A DNA stretch of 64,000 nucleotides from NCBI RefSeq assembly GCF_046630445.1, contig NC_092335.1:4321501-4385500 (forward strand), read 5' to 3'. Source of the DNA: Rutidosis leptorrhynchoides (taxonomy: Eukaryota; Streptophyta; Magnoliopsida; Asterales; Asteraceae). Below the pieces are notes generated by a model. That model worked only from the letters and a program-made list of their open reading frames with translations, had not been told where the DNA came from and did not search any database. Position 1 is the first letter of the stretch. The number at the start of each line of letters is the position of its first letter. The translations under genes and the position numbers were made by a program. Shown in pieces: positions 1 through 12,290 of this stretch.

Positions 1-761
1 GATTTCTCATTTTCAGTAAGAGAAGACGATATTATTACAGGTAATTCAGATTCACCATGTAAATAAGCGTATTCCAAATGGTTTGGAAGTGGCTTTAACT
101 CTAATTTCGGAGGTTCTTCTATCGATGATTTATATCGATATCTGTCTTCTTCTTTTAGCATTTGAATTTCTTCTGTTGTTGGTTCATATCCATTAGCTAT
201 TAGTGTAGCTATCATTTCAGCTTCATTAATTGGTTCATTACCTTCTCCTAAAGAACATTCTCCTGTTCCTTGTAATTTTGGAAATTCTTCTAATAATTCT
301 GCATGTGAATCTATAGTTTGAATATAATAACATGTATCATCTGCAGATTGTGGTTGTTGCATTGCTCTATCAACTGAAAAGGTAACACTCTCGTCCTCTA
401 TACTTAGAGTCAATTTCTTACCGAACAAGTCTATCATTGCTTTAGCCGTGTTTATGAATGGTCTTCCTAATATGAGAGGAACTTGAGAATCTTCTTCCAT
501 GTCCAGAACAACAAAATCTACTGGAAATACTAAAGTACCAACTTTAACTAGCATGTTCTCCATTATCCCTCTAGGATATTTTATTGATCGATCGGCTAGT
601 TGTATACTTATTCTAGTTGGTTTCAATTCTCCGAGGTCTAGTTTAGCGTATAGTGAATACGGCATTAAATTTATACTAGCACCTAAATCTGCTAATGCTT
701 CTATTGAACTAAGACTACCCAGAAAACATGGAATTGTGAAACTTCCTGGATCAGATAGTTT
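1..761 (-). pseudogene. Retroviral-type aspartic protease region of Athila copy A
   Basis: The minus-strand translation matches the protease region of copy B codon for codon: a DPGSFTIP lead-in, then ALADLGASINLMPY around the catalytic aspartate, then ILGRPFLNT in the flap/C-terminal part. It continues in the same frame as the ORF ending at 762, separated from it by a single TAA where copy B has a GAA codon, so the break is a nonsense mutation and not a gene boundary. After the protease comes the acidic linker that leads into RT, and the window ends there. The enzyme would cleave the Gag-Pol polyprotein inside the virus-like particle. Identification is firm; function is lost in this copy. Confidence 0.8.
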
Positions 762-1667
762 TTATGGTATCTTATTCAACAGCACTGCTGAACAATTAGC
801 ATTCATAGTAACAGCCGAGAGTTCTTCCATTTTCTTTCTATTCGTGATCAGATCTTTCAAGAATTTAGCATATCTAGGCATTCCTGAAATCACATCAATG
901 AAAGGAAGATTTACATTTATCTGTTTAAACATATCCAAGAATTTGGATTGCTCGGCTTCAAGTTTCTCTTTCTTCATTTTACTCGGGTAAGGAAGTGGTG
1001 GTTGGTATGGTTTAACATAAGGTTTATCCTTAACTGTGTTATCTTCATTAACCTTTTCAACTACCGGTTCTGTTTCCTTATCTTGTTCAGGTTGTGGTTC
1101 TTGTGGAGTAGGAATAGTTTCATCAGAAGTTACAGGTATTTCAGGTGGTTTAAGTGTTGTACCACTTCTTGTGGTAATAGCTTTAGCTGTTTCATTTCGG
1201 GGATTAGCATTTGTATCACTAGGTAAACTTCCCGGTTTTCTTTCACCTATTAACCTTGCTAGGTTACTTACTTCTTGTTCCAGATTTTGAATAGAAGCTT
1301 GTTGATTTCTAAATGCTTGAGCATTTTGTTCATTGGTTTGTTTTTGAGATGTGAAAAACTGCGTTTGAGTTTCAACTAGCTTCGTCATCATATCTTCTAA
1401 ATTCGGCTTTTTATCATCGGTTTGTTGTGGTGGTTTATTTTGAAAATTAGGTCTTTGCTGATTGTAAGTATTATTGGATACTTGTTGATTGCTAGGACCT
1501 TGTTGGTTGTTGTATGGAATATTTCGGTTATAATTCTGGTTTTGATTGTAAATCGGTCTTGGCGGTTGATAATTATTCTGATAATTATTTCCAGGCCTTT
1601 GGTTTATGTATGAAATATTCTCTCTTTGTTCCATTGTTAATTCAATACTGAGACAACCTTTTGTCAA
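762..1667 (-). pseudogene. Gag C-terminal region leading into protease, Athila copy A
   Basis: A 301-codon open stretch that is Asn/Gln-rich at its start (QNNYQPPRPIYNQNQN), has a predicted helical stretch (NLEQEVSNLARLIGERKPGSLPS) in the middle, and then a Pro/Glu-rich linker before the conserved segment VNLPFIDVISGMPRYAKFLKDLI that precedes the protease. The same order is present in copy B at 18850-19780. The ORF's apparent start is an artefact of a small deletion in the zinc knuckle at about 1668-1685, which shifts the frame from the upstream gag ORF. It ends at a TAA where copy B has a GAA codon. Confidence 0.75.
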
Positions 1668-2737
1668 ATGTGGTCCTCCTCACAACTAATTCGTATTGAG
1701 TGAATATCTTTAGTCATCTTTTCCATTCGTCTCTCGACAGCATCTATCTTTGCGGAAATGGAATCTAAGTCATGGCTAGAATCGGTTCTAGCTGCTTTAG
1801 ATGATCTAACGATATCTTTTTCTTGGTGCCACTCATGTGAGTGGGAAGCAGTGTTATCAATAATTTTATAAGCATCAGTTTCTGTTTTCTTCATAATAGA
1901 ACCACCAGCTGCTATATCTATGTCTTTCCTTGTAGTGATGTCGCATCCTTGGTAGAATATTTGTACTATTTGACAGGTGTCTAAACTATGTTGCGGACAT
2001 CCTCTCAATAATTTTCCAAATCTTGTCCACGCCTCATATAGAGTTTCATTTGGTTTCTGTGTGAACGTAACAATTTCTGCTTGAAGTCTTATGGCTTTAG
2101 ATGCCGGAAAGAATTGTTTAAGAAATTTTTCAACTAAAACGTCCCATGTATCGATCGCCCCTTCAGGTAACGATTCCAACCAATCTTTGGCTTCTCCCTT
2201 TAAAGTCCAGGGAAATAACATGAGATATATCTGTTCATCCTCTACTTCTCGGATTTTAAATAGTGTGCAGATCCTATTAAAGGTACGTAGATGTTCATTT
2301 GGATCTTCCTTCGGCGCACCACTAAATTGGCATTGATTAGTCACCATGTGTAGAATTTGTCCTTTGATTTCATAATCTGGCGCATTAATGTCTGGATGAG
2401 TAATTGCGTGACCTTGGCCAGTGCGTTTAGCTCTCATTCGGTCTTCCATACTTAATGGTTCTGTTACTTCCATAATTGAATTTGTTAAATCGGAATCACT
2501 AGAGGATTCTGATTTAATGGTTCGTTCCTCAACAATCTCTGTTTGAATGATTGGTGGTTCCGGAGGAAAGTTTAGTGGTTCAGGATCTACGAATCGTCCC
2601 TGAATATTCTCCGGATTCTCAATTGTGAGGTCGGGTTCAAAAAATGGATTATCAACGGCGACAATATTAGTTAGATGTCTTGATCTAGTTACAGGTGGTG
2701 AACGTACAAAAGGTGATGAACGTCTTGCTCGGTGCAT
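1664..2737 (-). pseudogene. gag: Gag capsid region, Athila copy A (frameshifted in the zinc knuckle)
   Basis: A 357-codon ORF beginning MHRARRSSPFVRSPPVTRS, the same start as copy B at 17726. Residues about 120-260 are the retrotransposon capsid domain, with ILHMVTNQCQFSG, FPWTLKGEAKDWLESLPEG and FFPASKAIRLQAEI, the hallmark segments of this gag family. Gag forms the virus-like particle and binds element RNA in the cytoplasm. The ORF ends abnormally at SIRISCEEDHI: comparison with copy B shows about 7 bp lost where the first two cysteines of the CX2CX3HX4C zinc knuckle should be, which removes the knuckle and shifts the frame into the downstream ORF. Confidence 0.85.
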
Positions 2738-4093
2738 TCACTGAATATCCTATTAGTTTTTAAAAGGAAAGAAAAATTATAATAAGTTATCCAATCAATA
2801 GACTTTTCTGATTTTGCCCACGTTTCGAATAGCCAAAAGATGCAGCAGAGGGGCAGGATTCGTTTGGTCTCAATATAATTGAGGACTGTTTGGCTCCAAT
2901 AACCCGGTCCACATAAAAATCCAACTATTACTACGAACCAGAAAATTTTGATGTCTATCAATTTAACCACTTAAAATAAATTTTCGTAATTTTACGAAAT
3001 TTAGATAAGAAGTAGAATAAAAACTCTATGTCCTAAAAACTAGAATGGCGAGAAATAAGAAAGAAAAAGAGTTCGTCGGAAAAAGATCGAAAAAGAAAAA
3101 TAAGAAAGAAAAATAAAAGGCGACGGAAAAATAAAAGAAACTTATAAAACTTAAAAACACTTGACTAACCCAACCTTATCACTACAACTAACTTAAAATT
3201 ATAATCGCAAATTGAGATTACTAATTGGAATGATAATTGATACATAGGTAAAAGGCATCTAAAAATATTAAGGCTTATAGGAAAAACTATATTCCAAATG
3301 GCAATATCTTAAAAAGGTACTAAAACTTAAAAAGGCGTCGCAAAATTCTAAAGCACCTAAATCTTAATCTAAAGAAAAAGCACTTAAGGGATTCTACGGC
3401 AAAGCCTAAAAATCTAGAAGTAAAAATAATTATGGCAAAAACTAAGTTTAAAACTAAATATGAGCGAAAAATACAAAAGTTACGCTAAAACTATTAAAAA
3501 GGGACAAAATATAAAAATATATAAAAAGTTGTAAAAATTACAATTTTTATAAAAATATTATTTTTAAATTATTTATTTTATAAAACTATTAATTTTACAA
3601 TTTAATTAAACTAATTAAACTAAATAATACAAATTAATAATAAAAACTAAATTAATAATTAAAAATTAAACCCTAATTAGGGTTATAATAATAATAATTA
3701 TATATTAATTAAAACCCTAAACAGGCGGCTGAGGTTACCAGACCTGTCAAATCACCTCATGCGATCGCATGAGGTGTTAGTTGATTTTCCATGCGATCGC
3801 ATGGCTTGCGAAATTGGGCCAGGCTCTGGGCTGCAACAGTGATCGGGCAGAGAGTTTATTACTTTTTTTTTTCTGTTTTAAAAAAATTATGTAATATATT
3901 TATATAAATTAAATAACACTTATATTTTTATAAAATAAAGATAAAGAAACTTTTATATAACTTACAAACTCTTAAAAATATTTATATTTTTGTTTTTCTT
4001 TTTATATTTTCGAATATTTAAAACGTATTTCTACAAAAGCGTACTAAAAATAAAAATCTTTTTTTTTATGTGTGTGATGTTTCGCTTCGGCGT
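2738..4093 (-). other. 5' leader of Athila copy A
   Basis: An untranslated AT-rich leader of about 1.36 kb between primer site and gag. It resembles the copy B leader at 16263-17725 (for instance the CTGCATC/AAACGTGGGC segment near the gag start). Short ORFs here have no counterpart I recognise and look like chance. Two long perfect palindromes with a CATGCGATCGCATG core lie at 3753-3776 and 3789-3804. Confidence 0.65.
3753..3804. repeat. Paired perfect palindromes with core CATGCGATCGCATG in the copy A leader
   Basis: 3753-3776 is a 24-bp perfect palindrome (arm CACCT before the core and AGGTG after it). 3789-3804 is a 16-bp perfect palindrome on the same 14-bp core. The same core occurs twice more in the LTR of this element, at 5687-5706 and 5719-5738, each time with different but self-complementary flanking arms. 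Confidence 0.9.
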
Positions 4094-4111
4094 TCTCCGG
4101 CAGCGGCGCCA
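4094..4111 (-). other. Primer binding site, tRNA-Asp type (copy A)
   Basis: The minus strand reads TGGCGCCGCTGCCGGAGA, nearly matching the 3' end of plant tRNA-Asp used by Athila and Tat elements. It lies 9 bp inside the LTR end at 4121. Minus-strand DNA synthesis would start here. Confidence 0.85.
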
Positions 4112-5497
4112 AAAATAACTTGATGTTAAAGCTAAGGGGTATAAAATACTATTAAATTTTAGAAGGAAATACTATTAAATACGATACAATTTTACACAAG
4201 ATATTTATTTATTTATAGAATAGATATACTTAAACCTTGCTACAACACTTATAGGCAGTGTACCTAATCGTACAGTAGTGTAGTTTTTAGTAAGTCTGGT
4301 TCGTTCCACAGGGAAAATCTTTAAACAAAGCTTAACGCTATATTAGTTTACTTTTATAAAAATAAATATATATATATATAAGTAATATTATTATTATAAA
4401 GGGGGTTTTTACCGTTTAATTACCGGTTTGTCGATTTTAAAAAAACTTTAGTTACAGTTAAAACAAAATGTAAAATATTAACTAAATAAATACAAGACTT
4501 AAATTAAAGCGTAAAGTAAATAACGATAATGATATTTCGATAAATAAAAGTGCGATAAAATAAACTTGCGATAATTAAAAAGTACGAAAATTAAAGTGCA
4601 ATTAAATACAATAACAATAAATAAAATGCGATAATTAGAAGTGCAATTAAATATAAAATAAAGGAAATACAATATGAAATAAAATAATTATGCTTATTTA
4701 AACTTCCGTAATCATAATGTTTGACGTTTTGATTTTAGTTTTCTGCCCATGGGTTAATTGTCCTTTGTCCTGGATTATTTAATATGTCCGTCTGGTTTTT
4801 GTCCATAACAGTCCATCAGTCATAAATATAAAGTGCGAGTGTCCTCGTCAAATTATTCTTATACCTGAAGTTAAATATTCCAACTAATTGGGGACTTAAA
4901 CTGTAACAAGATTTTAATACTTTGTTTAATAATTACACCAGGATGTCGACTGAGTGTAACCCAAGGTTTTAATACTTTGTTAACAATTATGCCAAGTATC
5001 CTTGTACATAATTTCACCCATGTTTTAATAATTCTAGTGACTGTTAATCCATTCCCGTGTCCGGTTAAATGAACGATTATTCGTACATATAAATACCCCG
5101 CCCATCGTGTCCGATCGAGTGTATATGATAATTTATAGGGACGCCCAATTGTAAATCTTTATATTAACATTAACAAACTATCATTTAGTTAAACAAATAT
5201 AAAGCCCATTAATAGCCCATAGTCTAATTTCCACAAGTGTCGTTCTTTTATCCAAACCCCAATTATGGTACAAAGCCCAATTACCCAATTTTAGTAATTA
5301 GCCCAACATCATGATTACTTCGTTTTAAATAAGCATAATAATAACTTAGCTACGAGACATTAAATTAAAAAGGTTGAACATAACTTACAATGATTAAAAA
5401 TAGCGTAGCGTTACACGGACAGAATTTCGACTTACACCCTTACAACATTCGCTAACATACCCTTATTATTAGAATTAAAATTAAAATTAAAATTAAA

Positions 5498-5607
<110 letters not shown>

Positions 5608-5686
5608 CGTTTGTAGGATAGAGAGATAGGATATTTTTATTTTGGCCAAAACGCGTTGAATTTATAGGACCTGGGCTGGATTTCAG

Positions 5687-5738
5687 AGCCATGCGATCGC
5701 ATGGCTTTTGTGCCTCCAGGCCATGCGATCGCATGGCC
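5687..5738. repeat. Two 20-bp palindromes in LTR A (core CATGCGATCGCATG)
   Basis: 5687-5706 reads AGC-core-GCT and 5719-5738 reads GGC-core-GCC; both are perfect palindromes. Together with the pair at 3753-3804 they give four copies of one core with arms that change but keep self-complementarity. Confidence 0.9.
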
Positions 5739-6204
5739 AGCTGGGAGAAGTCACATATCTTTGTTTTCTTTCTTGCCGACGTTTATAAATAATAATATAA
5801 TATATAAATAATTATAAGAATTATTTAAATATTATATTTTATTTATGTGCATAGTTAACTTGTAATTTTTAGTCCGTTGCGTTGAGCGTTGAGAGTTGAC
5901 TCTGGTCCCGGTTCCGGATTTTCGAACGTCCTTGCGTACAATTTAATATCTTGTACTTTGCGTTTTGAATCTTGTACTCTTGTAATTTTGAGACGTTTCT
6001 TATCAATAATTGGAACCTCATTGATTGTATTTTGTACTTTTGAGCTTTTTGGTCATTTGCGTCTTCAATTCGTCGAATCTGTCTTTTGTCTTCACCTTTT
6101 ATTATTTAAACGAATATCACTTGTAAATAGAACAGTTGCAACTAAAAGCTTTTCTTTCTTGAGGAATAATGCTATGAAATATATGTTCGTTTTTAGCATT
6201 ATCA

Positions 6205-6849
6205 CAGATTGTAATCGTCAAGTTACAAATGAGGTTTAAGATGAGATCAAGTAGCAAACTTGAAGAATTGCTTAGTTTCATATGTTAAAATTAATATTTT
6301 AATTCATTTTAATTGTCCAATGTTGGTAGTCCACAGTTTGTAGTCCACAATTAGTAATTCAATAATTCATATACAGTTTAATATATAATATTCGAATTAA
6401 TTAATACATATCGTGACCCATATACATGTCTCAGACTCGATCACAACTCAAAGTATATATTTTATTGTAGAATCAACCTCAACCCTGTATAGCTAACTCG
6501 ATCATTACCGCGTATAGAGTGTCTATGGTTATTCTAAATAATATATATAGATGCGTCGATATGATATGTCAAAACTTTGTATACTTGTCCCGATATTTAA
6601 AATGCGTAAATAACAGTATTTAAATGACGATAAATAAAGTGCGTAAAATAAATAACAGAAATTAAATGACGATAAATAAAATTGCGAGAATTAAAATTGC
6701 GATAAATAAATTGCGATAAATAAAATGTAATCAGTTAGCTAGGAACAATTAGCTAGGAACAGTTAGCGTGGATTCTTAACAAAATTTTTCTCGTAGTAAA
6801 TTTGTTTGTTTTTAACAAATTTTATTTTGTCCAGTGTTTTCTTCATTAT
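6205..6849. other. Degraded LTR-derived sequence between Athila A and the next element
   Basis: No gene seen. 6310-6590 matches, in reverse complement, the part of the copy c LTR at about 39510-39780 (shared words around GGGTTGAGGTTGATT and ACATGTCGACATATC-like segments), so it is a relic of an ACGACCCG-family LTR. 6590-6740 is a cluster of GCGATAAATAAA-like words resembling the Athila LTR. 6740-6849 has a short duplication (AGCTAGGAACA twice) and is otherwise unassigned. Confidence 0.5.
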
Positions 6850-7028
6850 GCCACTTGTTGGATTCTGATAAGTCAAAATCCAATATGAAATTGAGTGAAA
6901 ATGGTTATTCTGCGGTGAACGGATACGTATTTCTGTGGATGTAAGTTGGATAGTAAATGACTGTTGAATCAGATTCGAAGAATGTATAGTGTAACTTATT
7001 AATGTTAAATCTAAATATTCCTGGGATA

Positions 7029-7044
7029 TTACCTACCCGTTAAA
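7029..7044 (-). other. Internal polypurine-tract-like motif (copy a)
   Basis: The minus strand reads TTTAACGGGTAGGTAA, the same word as the 3' polypurine tract beside the LTRs of copies b, c and d, but here inside the element. Equivalent internal copies are at 31899, 44522 and 55541. Confidence 0.6.
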
Positions 7045-7289
7045 ATATTTTCATCATTAACAGTTTGTACGAAAGAATTTTCAATTACAATCTTTATGAA
7101 ATATATATACTATATATTTTTTTCAGAGGTAATTATGGATTTAATGAGTAAATATGATATTAAACTCATTTGATTTTCGGTTTGAGCTAGAATAACTAAT
7201 CTCTAAAACTTTTAGAAACCACATATTCTTCGCAGAATATTTCTTCAATGAAGTTATGAATTAATACATCATCGTTCATTGTTGTTGGT

Positions 7290-7874
7290 ACTCCTTGGTA
7301 TCTATGGTGCGTATGACGTTGATGTTCGTGTGACAGATTGTGAAGTTGAGGTTTGCGATGCGGTTGTTGTTGCTGGTGGTAATGGTACTGTTGGCGTTAA
7401 TGATGGTGGTACTGGTTATGCTGCTGGTGTTGCTGCTGGTGTTGCTACTGGTGTTTGTAACCTTTGCACCATATTCTCCAAAGCCACTACCCGCGCACGA
7501 AGCTCGTTGACTTCTTCTATTACACCGGGGTGATTTTCGGTTCGGACGAGCGGATAAATATGATCTAGAATTTGGTATAGTATATAATCGTGACGAGATA
7601 CTCTGAAAATGAGAGAGAAAATGGTTTTTTGAACAGGTTCGCCGGTAAGTGCTTCAGGTTCTTCGCCAAGAGGGCAATGTGGTGGATGAAAAGGATCACA
7701 TTCTTCTTGTCTCCAATGATTGAGGAGGCTACGAACTCAGCCCCAATTCATCCAGAATAGATGATGGCTAATCGGTTGATCCATTCCGGTTACACTGCTT
7801 TCGGATCTCGAGTGAAAATCCATATCGGAATAGTTATCGGAATCCGACGAACTTGAACTGGTTGCGGAATTCAT
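7290..7874 (-). pseudogene. Gag-position ORF of the non-autonomous family, copy a (interrupted)
   Basis: The minus-strand translation starts with Met at 7874 and matches the intact 182-codon version at 32842-33390: a Ser/Asp-rich start, then MDQPISHHLFWMNWG, EEGDPFH, EALTGEPV, a helical stretch and VNELxxRVVALENMVxRLQ. A TGA replaces the Trp codon after MNWG, and further changes follow. The part upstream of 7290 joins repeat unit 1 to the end of repeat unit 2, so the second domain seen in copies b and d is fused or lost. I do not recognise the protein family. Its position just after the primer site suggests a structural or packaging role, which is inference only. Confidence 0.55.
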
Positions 7875-8259
7875 CTTGCACGGTTAGGTAAAGGATTTTA
7901 TGAAATGATTTTTGGATATTGGATGATATTCTAATTACATAGAATATCTATGTATAGTACAGAAGATCCCGTAGATTACGGAGGAAATTAAGGAAACGTG
8001 TCAGATAAAGTCTACAGTAACAGATACGCTAAGATCTGATTTTGTCTCTACACTATTCATGCAATCAATGCAATAAGAAGTGTCTAGACTAAGAATAATA
8101 AGCAGGTAATTTCCTAAGGATGATAAGTAGATGATTTTCGACACGAAATAATAAGCAAAACTTTTGACATGCAGACACGGTCGAAGTCCAGACCCACTAA
8201 TGCATCTAAACAACTATCAGTTAGACACACTAATGCAAGACCTGGTTCGCTAAGACCAC

Positions 8260-8271
8260 CGCTCTGATACC
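8260..8271 (-). other. Primer binding site, tRNA-iMet type (copy a)
   Basis: The minus strand reads TGGTATCAGAGC, the standard initiator-Met primer site of many plant LTR elements, 2 bp from the LTR end. Confidence 0.85.
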
Positions 8272-9214
8272 AACTCTAATGACTCGTCCTAATCCATCTG
8301 GATGAATACATTACATTTGGTTACATCGCGAGGTACTTGACCTCTATATGATACATTTTACAACATTGCATTCGTTTTTAAAAGACAAACTTTCATTTCT
8401 TCGAAAGTTGACGGCATGCATACCATTTCATAATATATCCAACTATAATTGACCTAGTAATAATCTTGATGAACTCGACGACTCGAATTCAACGTCTTTT
8501 GAAATATGCCATGAATGACTCCATGTAATATCTCTAATATAAGCAAATGCACAGCAGAAGATTTCTTTCATACCTGAGAATAAACATGCTTTAAAGTGTC
8601 AACCAAAAGGTTGGTGAGTTTATTAGTTTATCAAAAACAATCATTTCCAATAATATAATAGACCACAAGATTTTCATTTCCATTTCTCATAAATATACAT
8701 CTCATATCAGGCATTTCGCAAACTGCATAGAGATAAAAATCATTCGTATGGTGAACACCTGGTAACCGACCTTAACAAGATGCATATAGAATATCCCCAT
8801 CATTCCGGGACTCCCTTCGGACATGATAAATTCGAAGTACTAAAGCATCCGGTACTTTGGATGAGGCTTGTTGGGCCCAATAGATCTATCTTTAGGATTC
8901 GCGTCAATTAGGGTGTCTGTTCCCTAATTCTTAGATTACCAGACTAAAAAAGGGCATATACAGTTTAATAATCCAGCCATAGAATGTAGTTTTCAATACT
9001 TGTGTCTATTTCGTAAAGCATTTATAAAAGCAGCGCATGTATTCTCAGTCCCAAAAATATATATTGCAAAAGCATTTAAAAAGGGAGCAAATGAAACTCA
9101 CCTATTGTATTTTGTAGTAAAAATACATGTGACTATATTGAACAATGCAGGGTTGGCCTCGGATTCACGAACCTATATCATTTGTATATTTATTAATATT
9201 CATAGTTGTAATTG

Positions 9215-9353
<139 letters not shown>

Positions 9354-9926
9354 GTTTTATATGTTCATTTTGTATATATATAAAAATATTAAATTTTGTT
9401 ATGTTATATGTGTTAAATATATATATTTATGTATGTATTTAATTTGTTTATCAAAACAGTAGTTCTATTATACTAGGTTAATATTAGTAAAAATAAATAA
9501 TGATAATAACATTAATAATATACATATGTTAATAATAACCCTATTAGTGATAATAACAATGATATTAATAATAGCACTTGTAACAATATTAATTTTACTA
9601 TTTATGGTAGTTATGATATTAATGGTTTACTAATAATAATAATAATAACTTTGTTAAAAATGATAATATTAATAAAGATATTGTTAATAATGATACCTTT
9701 GTTTAATAATAATAATAATACTAATAGTTACAACAGTGATACTAGTACTAATATTAATGAGAAAAAATAATAACTTGTATTATATTTGATAATAATAATA
9801 ATAATAACTTATCATAATAATAATAATAACATTAATAATAATCATAATATTAATAATTACTAAAAAAAATAGAAATAAAATTTGAGAGTGTATACCCTTG
9901 AGAAGCTTTTTCTAAAAAATTTTGCT

Positions 9927-9990
9927 CCACCCGAGACTCGAACCCGCGACCACTCGAATACCATCAACACCCTCTAACCAATACTCCGTA
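9927..9990 (-). other. tRNA-like module with A and B boxes inside LTR a
   Basis: On the minus strand, an A-box-like TGGTTAGAGGG (about 9970-9980) is followed about 40 nt later by a B-box-like GGTTCGAGTCTCG (about 9931-9943), inside an otherwise unrelated AT-rich LTR. The left LTR of copy b has two comparable modules. It does not fold as a complete tRNA by eye and lacks a credible acceptor stem, so I call it tRNA-derived or SINE-like, not a tRNA gene. Confidence 0.45.
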
Positions 9991-10914
9991 TATATATTTT
10001 TCTGATTTTATCTTCCTGCTAACTTTTATAACCCGTATACCCCTCAGTTTCTATTCCTTCTTCTTCTCATCATCGACTCAATGACTGAATCAACAATCGG
10101 TTGTAATATAAATTAAAACTTAATTTGTATTCGAAATTGAAACTGAACTGAACTTAAGTGAGGGATTTTTATTCAATCAAACAAAGAAAAGAAAAGAAAA
10201 TTAAAAAAAAAAAACGCTGTTACAATATCGTGAAGAACTCCAAATCAAAACTCAATTTTTAGCACGTTTCAGACCAAAATTTCTAAATGAAATAGGTTTT
10301 AAATCCCTTTTAAAAACTATAGGAACCGTCAGTTTAAATTAATTCAAAACAGAAATTGCGAATTCGTTCAAGAACCTAAGTTTGACTTTTTAAGATTATA
10401 ACTTTGACTCGACAATTGGGATTCGTTAGGAAGAATTGAAGCTTGTAATTTTGCAGGTAGTTTACTCAGACAATTCCTAACAAAACCTCATTTAAGGATT
10501 TTGAAATACCATTCGAATTCGAGTTATTGGTAAAATGAGTCGAGAACAGAGAAGAACGAGCTGTAAGATTTATTTTTCTGTTAAACTCAATCGTATAATA
10601 GTTGTGATAATTTTATGTGATAGTGTAAATGGATAAGTGGATGACTTAGTGAATAACGTCGAGCAACTCAATTGTTTTATAGCAATAAGCTCGACATGAA
10701 GAATTAACAGGTACAGATAATTAAATTAAAATAATAAAAACTGATGGAGATTGTTAACAAACTCGTACCAATTGTTGGATTAATATTAGAAATTAGATAC
10801 CAAAAGTACAAATTAAATACAGTTGAAAAGGATGGAAACTGGATTCATGATCTTTTACTGTTATATAAGTATTTTAATCATATTTTTATAAATATAGATA
10901 TCAGTATACGTTTT

Positions 10915-10917
<3 letters not shown>

Positions 10918-10980
<63 letters not shown>

Positions 10981-11015
10981 TACATTATGTATATATATGT
11001 ATTTATATAACTGAT

Positions 11016-11092
<77 letters not shown>
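10918..11092. repeat. (TA)n microsatellites in LTR a
   Basis: Two TA arrays, about 10918-10976 and 11019-11091, separated by about 40 bp. Confidence 0.95.
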
Positions 11093-11094
<2 letters not shown>

Positions 11095-11483
11095 CATAAG
11101 TTTTAGTATTGAAAATGTTATGTATTAAAAATATTAATACTAATAATAAAAATAATAAAATTATTAATAATATTATTGAAATATTAATAATAATACTAAT
11201 AATTATATTGGTAATAATAATAATAATATCAAAATAAATAAAAATAATAATACAGATATGATAATATTAATAAATTTACTAATAAATAATAATATTGATG
11301 ACAATGATAATAATACTCTTATTAATGATATAATAATAATACTGGTTATAATAATATAAATCTTATTGATGATATTCATAGTTATAAAGATGATAATAAT
11401 ATTATTTATGATAATAATAATATATATTAAATATGATAACTATAGAATAATAATTTTTAATGATAATGGTAATAATAACTTCT

Positions 11484-11485
11484 AC

Positions 11486-11550
<65 letters not shown>

Positions 11551-11564
11551 AACTTAAACATATT

Positions 11565-11602
<38 letters not shown>

Positions 11603-11618
11603 GATATGTTTAAGTTGT

Positions 11619-11649
<31 letters not shown>

Positions 11650-11673
11650 TATATTTGAAGTAATAATATTACA

Positions 11674-11728
<55 letters not shown>

Positions 11729-11760
11729 TTGAAGTAATAATATTACAAATATTAATATTA
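11484..11760. repeat. AAT array, long inverted repeat and direct repeat in LTR a
   Basis: An AAT array (about 11487-11549) runs into ACAACTTAAACATATTAAATT, a TA array, then the reverse complement AATTTGATATGTTTAAGTTGT and a TTA array, so 11530-11637 can form a hairpin with arms of more than 35 bp. Next, a 30-odd-bp unit containing TTTGAAGTAATAATATTAC occurs twice (about 11648 and 11721) around another TA array. Confidence 0.85.
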
Positions 11761-11937
11761 ACAACAATAATAATAATGAAAGTAATATTAATATATCAAT
11801 TATATTCAAACTTGTAATTTAATATAATACCATTTATTATTTATGTAATATTATATTACGGGACGCCATTTACTGAATAGTTAATATTTATATATTTTAT
11901 GCATTTATTTAATAGAAATCTTATATAGATTTATAAT

Positions 11938-11939
<2 letters not shown>

Positions 11940-11993
<54 letters not shown>
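11940..11993. repeat. (TA)n microsatellite
   Basis: A TA array of about 26 units inside LTR a. Confidence 0.95.
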
Positions 11994-11999
<6 letters not shown>

Positions 12000-12290
12000 T
12001 ACATATTTTATCAGTAGCTTAATTATCCTAATTATTACATTCCAATTAATCAAAGTATTCTTTATGAACTCATAATATTATATTTTCTTATATTTTTATT
12101 TATATAATATATATATACATATTTATTTACAAATAATTGTTCGTGAATTGTCGAGAACAGTCGAAGGTCAAATGAATGTACGAAAATAGTTCAAAAATTT
12201 TGAGATTCAATTTAATAGACTTTGCTTATCATGTCGAGATAATATTAAGATTAAAGTTTAAATTTGATCGAAAATTTCCGGGTCGTCACA

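Noticed and set aside
5889..6239. 116-codon plus-strand ORF
   Set aside because: It lies in LTR A, runs past its end into flanking DNA, and copy B shows no conserved frame there.
7279..7533. Val/Gly/Asp-rich ORF on the plus strand
   Set aside because: It is the antisense shadow of the repetitive tail of the gag-position ORF; the same goes for 32527-32736, 32835-33038 and 56598-56807.
9927..9990. Functional tRNA gene
   Set aside because: A and B boxes are present but I could not build an acceptor stem or anticodon arm; the same applies to 26148-26215 and 26418-26475.
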